Source: Stigmatella ashevillena (lineage in GTDB: Bacteria; Myxococcota; Myxococcia; Myxococcales; Myxococcaceae). From it: a stretch of 64,000 nt of DNA. The position numbers and the translations under genes are program-made. The DNA is taken from contig NZ_JAQNDM010000002.1 of assembly GCF_028368975.1 (NCBI RefSeq), forward strand, positions 8,674,425 to 8,738,424. Direction: 5' to 3'. The notes under the pieces are model-generated. The model was given only the letters and a program-made list of their open reading frames with translations. It searched no databases and was not told where the DNA came from. This document shows, in pieces, positions 44,474 to 52,897 of this stretch (position 1 is its first letter; every line of letters begins with the position of its first letter).

Positions 44474-45984
44474 CGACCGCATTCCCGATGTCGTTCGCCC
44501 AGCAGCGATTGTGCTTCCTGCACCGGATGGACCCCACCGGGGCGGCCCACGCCACCGTTCGCTGCCACCGCGTGACGGGGCCCCTGGACCCGCAAGCCCT
44601 GCGGGAGGCCCTGGACGTGCTGGTGGCCCGGCACGAACCGCTGCGCACCGTCTTCCCGCTGGGGACGCACCAGCAGGTGTCTCCGGAAGGGCACGGGCAT
44701 GTTCACTTCCTGGAGGTCGCGACCGAGGCCGAGGCCCTGCGACGCGCGCACGAGGAGGCGGCCCGGCCGTTCGAGCTGGAGCACGGTCCCTTGCTGCGAC
44801 TCACCGTGATGCGGCTGGAACCCCGGACGCACGTCCTCGTCTTCGCCGTGCACCTGTTGGTGGCGGACGGCGCATCGCTCCAGGTCTTCACCGAGGAGCT
44901 GGCCATCGCGTACCGGGCGGCGCTCCTGGGGGAACCCACCGGCCTGCCCGAGCTGCCCGTGCAGTACGTGGACTGGGCCGCATGGCAGCGCGAGCAGCTC
45001 ACCGCCGAGCGGCGCGAATCGCTGTCGCACTGGTGGAGGGAGCAGCTGTCGGGCGTCCCCCTGTTCCTAGACCTCGTCTCCCTGCGTCCCGTGCTGGGGC
45101 GGGGACGGCGCATGCACCGGGTGCTGCCCGCCGCCGTCGCCCACGGCGTGCGCGCCCTCGCGAGCACCGAGCGTCAGACGGTGTTCACGGTGCTGGCCGC
45201 CGCCTGCGGCCTCGTGCTCGGGCACCGTGCGGGACGGGAGCAGGTGCTGCTGGGACTGGCCGTGGCCAACCGGGACCTGCCCGAGGTTGAGCGGGTGCTC
45301 GGGTTCTTCGTCAACACCGTCGTGCTCCAGGTGGACCTGCGCGGCGACCCCGATTTTCGCGAGCTGCTCACCCGGGTGGCGGCGGCCACGGTGGCTGCAT
45401 ACGCGCACAAGGACCTGCCCTTTGAGCAGCTCGTCGCGGACCTGGCCCCGCCGAGAGACCCGACGCGGTCTCCCGTCGTCCAGGTCAACTTCGCCTACCA
45501 TCCGGCAGGCACGGCGGGAGCACTGTCATTGCACGGCTGTGAGGTGACGGAGCCCCTGCTGGACCTCCCCTCCGCGAAGTTCGAGCTCACCTTGCGGGTG
45601 GAGGAACGCTCCGACGGCCCGTACACCGTGTGGGCCGAATTCGATGAGAGTCTCTTCGACCCCGCCTTCATCGCGGGGCTGCTCGCGGCCTACGAGGAGG
45701 TCCTGCGGACCGCGACCCCCCATGCGCGGACATCGCTTCCGCGCTCCCCGATGGGGACGAGGGAACAACACCTCAGCCGCATTTTCGCTGACGTGCTGAA
45801 GGTCGCCTCGGTCGCTCCGGACGACGACTTCTTCCAGTGCGGCGGCCATTCCTTGCAGCTTGTCGAAGTCGCGCTCCGAATCCGGAGCGAAATGGGCGAG
45901 GACCTCAGCCTGCGCGAGCTGTACCAGCACCCCACCGTGGCGGGCGCCGCTGCCCGGCTCGACCGAACAGGAGCACCCCGATGA
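44470..45984 (+). CDS. Free-standing C-PCP protein with degenerate HHxxxDG motif
   Basis: 504 residues: a condensation-superfamily domain (residues 1-425; FPMSFAQQRLCFLHRMDP, RHEPLRTVF, FFVNTVVLQVDLRG, DLPFEQLVADL) and a carrier domain (about 430-495; GGHSL). The active-site motif reads H-L-L-V-A-D-G (128-134): the second, catalytic histidine of HHxxxDG is leucine (CTG at 44854-44856). In condensation domains this residue is needed for peptide bond formation; degenerate relatives such as the X domains of glycopeptide synthetases instead recruit P450s. Here the next gene, overlapping by ATGA, is a P450. No adenylation domain accompanies it, so its carrier must be loaded in trans or by peptide transfer. 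Confidence 0.9.
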   Translation: MTTAFPMSFAQQRLCFLHRMDPTGAAHATVRCHRVTGPLDPQALREALDVLVARHEPLRTVFPLGTHQQVSPEGHGHVHFLEVATEAEALRRAHEEAARPFELEHGPLLRLTVMRLEPRTHVLVFAVHLLVADGASLQVFTEELAIAYRAALLGEPTGLPELPVQYVDWAAWQREQLTAERRESLSHWWREQLSGVPLFLDLVSLRPVLGRGRRMHRVLPAAVAHGVRALASTERQTVFTVLAAACGLVLGHRAGREQVLLGLAVANRDLPEVERVLGFFVNTVVLQVDLRGDPDFRELLTRVAAATVAAYAHKDLPFEQLVADLAPPRDPTRSPVVQVNFAYHPAGTAGALSLHGCEVTEPLLDLPSAKFELTLRVEERSDGPYTVWAEFDESLFDPAFIAGLLAAYEEVLRTATPHARTSLPRSPMGTREQHLSRIFADVLKVASVAPDDDFFQCGGHSLQLVEVALRIRSEMGEDLSLRELYQHPTVAGAAARLDRTGAPR

Positions 45985-47180
45985 GCCCTTCCTATCCCTT
46001 CCCCAAGGACTGGAGCCTCCCACTGGAGCCTCCCGCTGAATACAAGCGGCTGCGGCAGGAAGCCCCGGTCTGCCCCGTGCGGTTGTGGGACGGAAACACG
46101 CCGTGGTTGGTGAGTCGCTACAACGACGTGTTGACGGTCCTGGGAGATCCCCGGCTGGTCGTGGACTCCACACTGCCAGGGTTCCCGCACCTGTCGCCCG
46201 CGGCGGCGGCACGGCAGGGGAGGCCGCTGGCCTTCTTCCTTCGCCCTGATGCGGAGTACCGGGTGCAGCGGGCCATGCTCGTGCAGGAGTTCATGCCCCG
46301 GCGGATGGAAGCCCTGAGGCCGCGCATCCAGGCCACCGTGGACGCAGCGCTCGACGCGATGCTGGCCGGCCCGAAACCGGCGGACCTGATGGCGGTGTTC
46401 GCGCTCCCCGTTGCCCTGCAAGTCATTGGCGACCTGCTCGGCGTGCCCCATGACGGCGCTGACGACCTGCATGTCCTCAGTCGGACCGTCGGCTCCCGCG
46501 CGTCCTCCCGCGAGGAGGCGAGGGCGGCCCTGATGGCCCTGGATGACTTCTTCCTGCGGTTGGTGGAGGCGAACCTGCGTGAGCCTGGCGACACGCTCAT
46601 TGGTCGCGTCGTCACGGAGCAGGTGGCGACGGGAAGGCTGAGTCCTCCGGACGCGGCCTCCCTGTTCCACTCGCTGTACTACGCCGGGCACGGACCGTCC
46701 GCATACATGTTCGGCCTGGGGACGCTGGCGCTGCTGATCCACCCCGAGCAGCTCAGGAAGTTCCGTGAGCTGGAGGACCCAGCCGCCATCACTGCGGCGG
46801 TCCAGGAACTCCTGCGCTTCGTCAATGTCTCCCATCTCGCCCGGCAGCGCGTCGCCACGGTGGACGTCACCGTGGGTGGCCAGCTCATTCGCGCCGGGGA
46901 GGGCATCCTCGCGCAGCCGGACTCCGCCAACCGCGACGGAACGGTCTTCGAGGAGCCGGACCGCTTGGACCTCCACCGGGAAGCGCACCGCAACTTCGCC
47001 TTCGGCCATGGCATCCACCTGTGCACGGGGCGCGCGCTGGCCCTCATTGAGTTCGAGGTGGTGTTCAAGACGCTGTTCCAGCGCATCCCCACGTTGCGGC
47101 TGGCCGTGCCGCTGGAGGAGGTCCGCTTCAAGAAGGATGAGAACCTGCTCGGCGTGCACGAACTGCCGCTCACCTGGTGA
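45981..47180 (+). CDS. Cytochrome P450 of the second NRPS locus
   Basis: 399 residues from the ATG that overlaps the C-PCP stop (an upstream in-frame start would overlap that gene much further). Haem loop FAFGHGIHLCTG with C348; ExxR as ELLR; I helix YYAGHGPSAYMFG (A235-G236-H237-G238-P239-S240). The normal acid-alcohol pair (AGHET) is replaced by G and P, as in a few P450s with substrate-assisted or unusual oxygen activation. In NRPS loci such enzymes hydroxylate or cross-link carrier-bound residues. Translationally coupled to the degenerate C-PCP protein, suggesting it acts on a substrate presented by it. Confidence 0.9.
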   Translation: MSPSYPFPKDWSLPLEPPAEYKRLRQEAPVCPVRLWDGNTPWLVSRYNDVLTVLGDPRLVVDSTLPGFPHLSPAAAARQGRPLAFFLRPDAEYRVQRAMLVQEFMPRRMEALRPRIQATVDAALDAMLAGPKPADLMAVFALPVALQVIGDLLGVPHDGADDLHVLSRTVGSRASSREEARAALMALDDFFLRLVEANLREPGDTLIGRVVTEQVATGRLSPPDAASLFHSLYYAGHGPSAYMFGLGTLALLIHPEQLRKFRELEDPAAITAAVQELLRFVNVSHLARQRVATVDVTVGGQLIRAGEGILAQPDSANRDGTVFEEPDRLDLHREAHRNFAFGHGIHLCTGRALALIEFEVVFKTLFQRIPTLRLAVPLEEVRFKKDENLLGVHELPLTW

Positions 47181-47269
47181 CCCGCATCCCTCTACTACCT
47201 GACCGCGCACCGCGAGCTTGAGACTCGATGCGTTCCTTCCCTCCCGCCTGTCGGTCGCCGCGAACATCG

Positions 47270-47500
47270 TCAGCCAACGGGACGGATAGAGCGAAGGCGG
47301 GTAGCAAGCATCATCTTCTCGTAGACGCCCCCGGCCTGCCGCTCACCGAGTCCGTGACGGCTGCCAACGTCCACGACACGCACGAACTCTTCCCACTCGT
47401 CGACTCCGTGCCCGCGGTGAGGATGCCCTCGGGCCAGCGGCGCCTGCCTGCGGTACGCTGGCAACGCACGAGGGCGCCCCGGCGCACTCGCGCTCCCATG
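47270..47500 (+). pseudogene. IS5-family transposase fragment
   Basis: TDRAKAGSKHHLLVDAPGLP, then VTAANVHDTHELFPLVDSVP, matches the middle of IS5-type transposases around the first and second catalytic aspartates. Both ends are missing and the sequence degenerates after about 47430. It lies directly downstream of the P450. Confidence 0.7.
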
Positions 47501-47508
47501 GAGAGAGC

Positions 47509-48051
47509 ATGAGCCCACCGGACCACCCGCCCCTCGACACCGTGGCCATCGTCGCCAGCATCAAGGCCACGGCCAAAAAGACCTGGGAGGAGTCCGTGGA
47601 TACGAGGCGGGGGAATCCAGCCGACGCCGGGTTCATCAGCTGGGATACCCGCCTCAGCGACCCGCTTCCCATGACGTGGCCCCTCGTGGAGCCGACGTTT
47701 GCTTTCTACGCGTACGCGAGAGGCATGAATCCCATGCGCCTGCGGGACGGGGAGTTCGTCGGCCCCACCTGGGCCAGAATCACTTGGTCGACGCACGGCC
47801 AGAAGCTGGAGCTCATCCGCCTGGACACTCGGCTCACGTCTCACGGAGTCCAGGGCGTACGGCCGCTGCGGAAGGAGGAACTCGAGATCTTGAGGGTGAA
47901 GCCGCTTGAAGTGCTCCTGGGCCCGCGGACGAAGGCCGAGGAGCAGCAGCTCAAGTCCTATTACTGCCTCCAGCGCTCCGTCGGAAACATCCCCCCCGAA
48001 GCAGTCACCGCCCATGCCGCGTTCTTCGAGTGGCTAGGCTGTGGGCCCTAG
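47509..48051 (+). CDS. Hypothetical protein
   Basis: 180 residues with normal coding character, ATG at 47509 preceded by GGAGAGAG. No signal peptide, membrane segment or family motif recognised. Notable stretches: LIRLDTRLTSHGVQGVRPLR and LRKEELEILRVKPLEVLLGP. Convergent with a dehydrogenase stump whose stop codon overlaps its own by three bases. Confidence 0.6.
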   Translation: MSPPDHPPLDTVAIVASIKATAKKTWEESVDTRRGNPADAGFISWDTRLSDPLPMTWPLVEPTFAFYAYARGMNPMRLRDGEFVGPTWARITWSTHGQKLELIRLDTRLTSHGVQGVRPLRKEELEILRVKPLEVLLGPRTKAEEQQLKSYYCLQRSVGNIPPEAVTAHAAFFEWLGCGP

Positions 48052-48215
48052 GTTTCCGCTTCGACGGTGAGGACGACGCGCCCGAGGTTCTCCCGACCCT
48101 CCAGTGTCGGGTGGGCCCGCGCGGCCTCGGCGAGCGGGAAGGTGGCGTGCACCGACATGCGCAGCCGACCCGTACTCCACAGTTCCAGTACCGCGAAGCT
48201 CAGCCCGGCTGTACG
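48048..48215 (-). pseudogene. C-terminal stump of a zinc-type alcohol dehydrogenase/quinone oxidoreductase
   Basis: The last ~50 codons read SFAVLELWSTGRLRM, ATFPLAEAARAHPTLEGREN, LGRVVLTVE, the typical end of medium-chain dehydrogenases (PLAEAARAHxxLExRxxxGKxVL). Nothing of the catalytic or nucleotide-binding part remains. Confidence 0.65.
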
Positions 48216-48320
48216 TCCGGCTGCTTCGCCAGGAACGCGGGCAGCTTGTTGCACGCCGCCTTGATGCGCACCCGCATGGGAAACGGCGCCAAGTCCGCCC
48301 CGAAGCGCTGCGCCCCGCTC
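48200..48320 (-). pseudogene. C-terminal stump of a maleylacetoacetate isomerase (zeta GST)
   Basis: AQRFGADLAPFPMRVRIKAAC, then NKLPAFLAKQPDVQPG, resembles the C-terminal helix and conserved L-P-A-F...QPD ending of maleylacetoacetate isomerases. Only about 40 codons remain, wedged between the intact GST and the dehydrogenase stump. Confidence 0.5.
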
Positions 48321-48959
48321 TCAGTCCGCTTCGACGCGGTCGCAGTAGGCGTCGAACGTCTTCTTCCAGGCCGGGCGCGCGATGCAGCGCTTCTGGAAGG
48401 CGAGCACGTTTGGATAGTCCTTGACGACACTCTCGTCGATGCCGGCGCCCAGCACATGCGTCATCAAGAGGTCCGCGACTGTGAACTCGTCGGTCGCGAC
48501 GAACTCTCTGCCCGCGAGCCAGCCGTCGAGCTGCTTCAGGCGCATGTCCCCCCACTGGTGAAGCGCATCGCTTGCCTTGGTGCCCTTGCCGCCGTTCAGG
48601 TCGGCGAACCACGCGGTCAGGATCGGGACTTCGATCGTGTTCAGCGCCGCGACGCACCAGCGCAGCACCTGCGCTTCGCCGGCGAGGTCGCGCGGCATCA
48701 GCTTGCCGCTCTTGCGGGCGAGGTAGAGCAGGATTGCGCCCGACTCGGTGACGACCACGCCATCGTCGTCGATCACCGGAATCTGTCCGAACGGATTGAG
48801 CGCGCGATACGCGGGCGTATCGAGGTCGTGCTTCGGATGATCCATCCCCACGATCTCGTAGGGCAGACCCATCTCCTCCAGCGCCCACAGCACGCGCAGG
48901 TCGCGGGTCTTGCCGCGGGCCATCTTGTTCACTCGGGAGAAGCCGTAGACCTTGAGCAT
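48321..48959 (-). CDS. Glutathione S-transferase family protein
   Basis: 212 residues: MLKVYGFSRVNK, TRDLRVLWALEEMGLPYEI, FGQIPVIDDDGVVVTESGAI and a helical domain with DEFTVADLLMTHVL. Close in pattern to the GST at 23387-24049, including the C-terminal ARPAWKKTFDAY. Complete and normal length. It stands among gene stumps, so its context says little about its substrate. Confidence 0.9.
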   Translation of the reverse strand: MLKVYGFSRVNKMARGKTRDLRVLWALEEMGLPYEIVGMDHPKHDLDTPAYRALNPFGQIPVIDDDGVVVTESGAILLYLARKSGKLMPRDLAGEAQVLRWCVAALNTIEVPILTAWFADLNGGKGTKASDALHQWGDMRLKQLDGWLAGREFVATDEFTVADLLMTHVLGAGIDESVVKDYPNVLAFQKRCIARPAWKKTFDAYCDRVEAD

Positions 48960-49039
48960 GCGCGCATCCTACTTCGCGCAGATGGCTCGTGCAGGTCTCG
49001 TTGGGCTTCACCTCACCGCCGATTCCGATCGGCGCCTGC

Positions 49040-49201
49040 TCAACCGGCTGACCGGGTGAGGACTTCCTCCACCTGTCGTCGACGCTCCTCGGCCGAAGCC
49101 CCGGGGTTGTAGTCCGCCAGCGCTTTCGCCCGAGTGGGGTAGAAGTGCCGGAGCTCGCCCACCCATGCCGCAGCTGGCTCCCGGACTCGGACCTCAGTCA
49201 C
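49040..49201 (-). CDS. Small ORF or gene tail, unknown
   Basis: 53 codons from a GTG with coding-like composition (VREPAAAWVGELRHFYPTRA; DYNPGASAEERRRQVEEVLT). It follows the wrecked integrase on the same strand. It could be the tail of a lost gene. No family recognised. Confidence 0.3.
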   Translation of the reverse strand: MTEVRVREPAAAWVGELRHFYPTRAKALADYNPGASAEERRRQVEEVLTRSAG

Positions 49202-50206
49202 TGGAGGATGGGCTCTTCGTACCTCGCTAGGTCCTCGCCGCGCCGTCCCAGCTCAGCCAGAATCAGATGGGAGAGGTGGCACGCAAATCCGGCCCCCTCG
49301 ACGACCGTGGCGGGCTCCGCGCACGCGGCTCTCACCGCGAGGCCGAACTTCTCGATGGACAGACTGCCGAGCTCACGCAGCCGTCGCGCCGCATCCACCA
49401 CCTCGGCCAAAGCGCCCGTGCGGAGTGCCTCGCCGTTCTTGTGCGAGGGACACACGAGCAGGCCAGCCACACCCTCGACATCGCCCTGTCGCGGGTAGGG
49501 CTCCATGCGGCCATCTTCTGCGAACCGTTGAAGCTCGCTGACGTGCCAGCCGGTGTCGGCGAGGATGTCCAGGGCGTCGCGCCACCGCCCGGCCAGGTGC
49601 TCGCGGGCGAGGAGGTAGTGCTCCCAGGGGGATCGCCTTCACGCGCTTCCACTGCTCTGGCTTCGCCTGCGGCACGGAGAGCCGCCCGAAGGTCGGGTCC
49701 TCGGCCACGGTAAGGACGTGCTTCACCTTGCGCAGGTAGCTGTAGACGCGCTTGATGATGGCGATGCGATGGCCCCGGGCCTTCTGGCCTTCCAGCGCGG
49801 GCAAGATGTCATCGAGGAGGATGAGCTTGCGCAGGTTCCGGCCCTTGAACTGGTCGGCCCACCACGCGAGGTAGCCCTGCTGCTTCTTCACCCAGCGCAC
49901 GCTGTTCTTGTCCACGTCGCGGGAGTGGGTGAGGAACTCCGAGGCGAGCGCCACGTCGAGGTAGAGGGGCTGCTCCTGTGGAGCGCCCGTCGGGCTGTAC
50001 CCGTCGGGATCGGCCTCGAACCGCTTGAGTTGCTCCATCGCGGCGCGGAGGGTGTGAGCGCGGGTGCTGACCTTCTACGTCTTCCTGTTGATCATGCGGC
50101 GGATGACGTAGACCTTCCGGCCCTTCGCATCGACGCGGACGTACCCTCCGTCCCCAAGTCTCCGCGTACCACTTGCCCGCCTCGCTGGCCGCGTCCTTCC
50201 CCATGA
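49198..50206 (-). pseudogene. Wrecked tyrosine recombinase (phage-type integrase)
   Basis: Read on the minus strand: GKDAASEAGKWYAETWG (about 50200), a frameshift, an in-frame stop near 50075, then MEQLKRFEADPDGYSPTGAP through YLDVALASEFLTHSRDVD and LAWWADQFKGRNLRKLILLD (N-terminal core-binding domain). A further frameshift near 49620 leads to REHYLLAREHLAGRWRDALD, TGWHVSELQRF and KNGEALRTGALAEVVDAARRL (catalytic domain). The box I arginine position reads H, and the HxxRH/tyrosine region is not recognisable. It is surely inactive. It lies just left of repeat copy A and marks the edge of an old integrated element. Confidence 0.75.
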
Positions 50207-50278
50207 GCGCCTCTACGGAGAAAACCCATGGGGGGTTGCCCAAATTTTGCCCACGGGGACGGGAAGGCAAAAGAAAAG

Positions 50279-50304
50279 GGCCCTGGATTGTTGTCCAAGG
50301 CCCC
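50279..50304. terminator. Hairpin beside the integrase remnant
   Basis: GGGCC-C-TGGA and TCCA-A-GGCCC form an imperfect stem around a short loop, preceded by an A-rich run. It corresponds in place to the perfect terminator at 54002-54029 in repeat copy B. Confidence 0.5.
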
Positions 50305-50339
50305 GGATTTCTTCAGGAATCTTGCTTCCCGAACGAAGC

Positions 50340-50480
50340 CCTGCGCGAACTCGTTCTCGGTTTTTCTCTGAGAGGACTCAAACTCTCTGAGAGCCGAAAA
50401 CCGAGTGATATCCAGCGGTTTCAAAGAAGGGGCTGGGGGCCCCTTTCAATCGGGGACCGATTGAATGTCCGCAAACTACA
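50340..50480. repeat. Dispersed repeat, copy A
   Basis: CCCTGCGCGAACTCGTTCTC at 50340-50359 is identical to 54051-54070, and TCGGGGACCGATTGAA with its following block (50451-50480) matches 54140-54169 at 25 of 30 bases. Both copies follow a terminator-like hairpin. Copy A adjoins the wrecked integrase. Confidence 0.65.
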
Positions 50481-50948
50481 TGGTGGAGGGCCTCCCTTCC
50501 ATGGTTCTGCTCCTCCCGGCGTCGGCTTCACAAGGAGTGCGTGGTGGTGGCGCGCGTGGGCTCGCGGGCGACGCGCTGAGGTGGGTGAACGTCGCATGCT
50601 TCGAGGCGCGCGCAGGTGCAGGGACGAAGCTCTGCCCAGGCGGCTTCGTGGCCCATGGCGGTCGGCCTGGCCCGCGTCCACGGCCGCCGCAGGTGGCCGT
50701 TGGGCCAGCCGCGCCTGACCGCCGGGCGCTTGGCTCCGTCCGCTACTGTCGCGTCCACTGCCACCGGACGAAGGGGCTTGGAGTGGGGCGAGGGGCAGGT
50801 CTGGTTTCTGCGCGCAGTGCGCAGCAGATCCGGGTGATGGATTGGATGGTGTCGAGTTTCTGCGAGCCGATACCCACCGGGGATGGGGCATTGCGTCGAT
50901 GGCTCGGGCTGCTGCGCGCTGGGCGCGCTTTTCGTAGAATCCCACGCC
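50481..50948. other. Gene-free stretch
   Basis: About 470 bp with open frames on both strands but none with a recognisable family or ribosome site. I see no promoter or repeat apart from the repeat copy at its left edge. Confidence 0.4.
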
Positions 50949-51503
50949 ATGGGCCTCCTCACCTTCGGTCTCAACGTGACTTTGGACGGGTGCATCGATC
51001 ACACCCAGGGCATTGCGGACGACGAGCTGCACGACTATTGGACGCAGCTCATGGAGCAGAGCGGGGCGATGCTCTTCGGGCGCAACACCTACGAGCTGAT
51101 GGAGGGTGCCTGGCCCGCGGTGGCACGCGACGAAAAGGCGCCGCGCGCGATGCGCGAGTGGGCACAGAAGCTCGAGGCGAAGGCGAAGTACGTCGTGTCG
51201 GGCTCGCGGAGCGACTTTCCGTGGCAGAACACGATCAAGGTGGAGGGTGAGCTTCGCGAGGCGATCTCGGCGCTGAAAGCGAAGACCGAGCGGGGTGTCC
51301 TCGTCGGAGCGCCCAAGCTCGCGGCTGCGCTCGAGGAGTGGGGGCTCATCGACGAGTACCGCATCGTCGTTCATCCCATCATCAGTGGCCGCGGGCCGAC
51401 GTTGTTTCATGGCCTGTCGAGTGCGCGGCATCTCGAGCTCCTCTCGACGCAGCGGTTCAAGTCCGGCGTGCAGGCGCTCCACTTCCGTCGCAAAGCGGGA
51501 TGA
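50949..51503 (+). CDS. Dihydrofolate reductase-family (RibD C-terminal-like) protein
   Basis: 184 residues of the RibD_C/DHFR-like family: MGLLTFGLNVTLDGCIDHTQ at the start, MLFGRNTYELM, KYVVSGSRSDFPWQNT, GVLVGAPKLAAALEEWGLID, and PIISGRGPTLF. NADPH-dependent reductase fold; these stand-alone members have no settled substrate and are not true folate enzymes. Start at 50949 matches the fold; an upstream in-frame ATG at 50883 adds unrelated residues. Its stop overlaps a GFA stump as ATGA. Confidence 0.88.
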   Translation: MGLLTFGLNVTLDGCIDHTQGIADDELHDYWTQLMEQSGAMLFGRNTYELMEGAWPAVARDEKAPRAMREWAQKLEAKAKYVVSGSRSDFPWQNTIKVEGELREAISALKAKTERGVLVGAPKLAAALEEWGLIDEYRIVVHPIISGRGPTLFHGLSSARHLELLSTQRFKSGVQALHFRRKAG

Positions 51504-51583
51504 GCGTGGAAGGACCCGAGCGCTTCACCGGCGGCTGCCTGTGCGGCAGCGTCCGCATCGGCGCGTCGGGGTGGGGTTGCTGA
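51500..51583 (+). pseudogene. GFA-family N-terminal stump
   Basis: 27 codons starting in an ATGA overlap with the reductase: ERFTGGCLCGSVRIGASG is the characteristic zinc-binding start of GFA (glutathione-dependent formaldehyde-activating-like) proteins. The frame then stops at 51581; the remaining ~100 residues and other zinc cysteines are missing. The gene was truncated after operon formation. Confidence 0.65.
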
Positions 51584-51956
51584 GCTCCAGCCTGCAGGCG
51601 CTGAGTGGCGCGTGCGGTGGTTGCATGGGACGGCGGACCTCAACCGCCAGGGCAACGGCACGGCCACGGTGCGGGTGACGGCGCCGGGGATGTACCGCGT
51701 GCGGAGCGTCGCGAGTGCCCGGCGTGCCCGGGACGCCTATGTCGAGGTGACGGACGCGGATGGTGTCCTCCACGCTACCGTCCTTGGGGTGGACGACGAG
51801 ATACCACGCAAGACGGGGCCCGTGCTTCAGTCTCTGGAGGAGCGATTCGGCATCACCTCTGCCCGGGTCGCACGCGCGGCCCAGCGACGTGATGCGGCCG
51901 ACGCCCTCGCTGACCAGCTCGAGGCGGGCTGCGTCCACGTCACGTCGCACTGCTGA
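51577..51956 (+). CDS. Hypothetical protein, likely a gene fragment
   Basis: Coding-like frame that starts right at the GFA break (AELQPAGAEWRVRWLHGTA) and runs to 51954; the first ATG-like start is at 51612. It includes TATVRVTAPGMYRVRSVAS, VTDADGVLHATVLGVDDEI and LEERFGITSARVARAAQRRD. No family recognised. Probably the 3' part of a longer gene joined to the stump by deletion. Confidence 0.4.
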
Positions 51957-52018
51957 ATGCGGTCTTGGCGCACCTATGACGCAGCGACCGAGTTTGGGGA
52001 GCTGCGCACTGAATCCTC

Positions 52019-52897
52019 CTACGACGACTCGCCCACCACCGCGCGCCGGATGCCCTTCAGCTTGTCAGGGTTGCGCGTGACGTAGATGGCGACGATCCGG
52101 CCGTCCTCGATGGCGAATGCCGTGGTCTGCAGCATTCCATCCGGATCCAACGTGACGTACGCGGGCAGGCCGTCGATGGTGCCCTCGTGTACGAGCTGCG
52201 CCGAGCCCACGGCTGGAATGCGCCACACTCCTTCGAAGAAGCGCACCAGCTTCTCTCGTCCGTAGATGGGATTGGGGATCGCCTTCGCTTTTCCTCCGCC
52301 GTCGGCGTACAGGATGACGTCCTGGGCCAGCAGTGCCTGGAGTGCCTGCGTGTCGCCGCTCCGGGACGCAGCATGGAATGCCAAGGCCAGCTCGTGGCCC
52401 TTCGCCTCCGTCACGGGGAAGCGGGGCTGGGTCTCCTGCACATGGTCACGTGCCCGGCTGGCGAGCTGGCGGCATGCCGCGGGAGCGCGGTCGATGGCTT
52501 TCGCCACCTGCTCGAAGTCCATGCCGAACACGTCGTGCAGGAGGAACGCGGCGCGCTCCAGCGGGGACAGGCGCTCCAGGGCCATCATCAGGGTCAGCGT
52601 CAAGTCATCGCCCTCCACTGTCTCGATGATGGGCTCTGGAAGCCAAGTCCCCACGTACTCCTCGCGCCGGACGCGCGCGGACTTCAGGACGTCCAGGCAC
52701 AGGCGCGTCACCGTGCGGACGAGCACGGCTTCGGCGTCCCGCACGACTTCGCGGTTCGTCTGGTGCCAACGGAGATACGCCTCCTGCACCACGTCCTCTG
52801 CCTCAGCGACGATGCCCAGCATCCGGTACGCGATGCGGAGCAGCCGGGGGCGGAGCGGGTCGAAGACGTCCGCGGGATTTGAATTAGGCGGCTTCAC
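52019..52897 (-). CDS. ECF41-type RNA polymerase sigma factor with SnoaL-like C-terminal domain
   Basis: 292 residues from the GTG at 52897. Sigma region 2 (LRPRLLRIAYRMLGIVAEAE, DVVQEAYLRWHQT) and region 4 (LERLSPLERAAFLLHDVFGM, DFEQVAKAIDRAPAACRQLA), joined by the ECF41 linker motif WLPEP. The C-terminal SnoaL-like domain has DGGGK and the terminal NPDKL. All three are signatures of group ECF41, where the fused domain regulates activity in place of an anti-sigma factor. It overlaps the AhpD-like gene upstream by 14 bp, the known partner type, and the operon carries an ECF41 promoter (53392-53419), implying autoregulation. Confidence 0.93.
   Translation of the reverse strand: MKPPNSNPADVFDPLRPRLLRIAYRMLGIVAEAEDVVQEAYLRWHQTNREVVRDAEAVLVRTVTRLCLDVLKSARVRREEYVGTWLPEPIIETVEGDDLTLTLMMALERLSPLERAAFLLHDVFGMDFEQVAKAIDRAPAACRQLASRARDHVQETQPRFPVTEAKGHELALAFHAASRSGDTQALQALLAQDVILYADGGGKAKAIPNPIYGREKLVRFFEGVWRIPAVGSAQLVHEGTIDGLPAYVTLDPDGMLQTTAFAIEDGRIVAIYVTRNPDKLKGIRRAVVGESS

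Noticed and set aside
50465-51250. 261-codon plus-strand frame before the DHFR-like gene
   Set aside because: Overlaps the well-supported reductase in another frame and shows no conserved motif or ribosome site.
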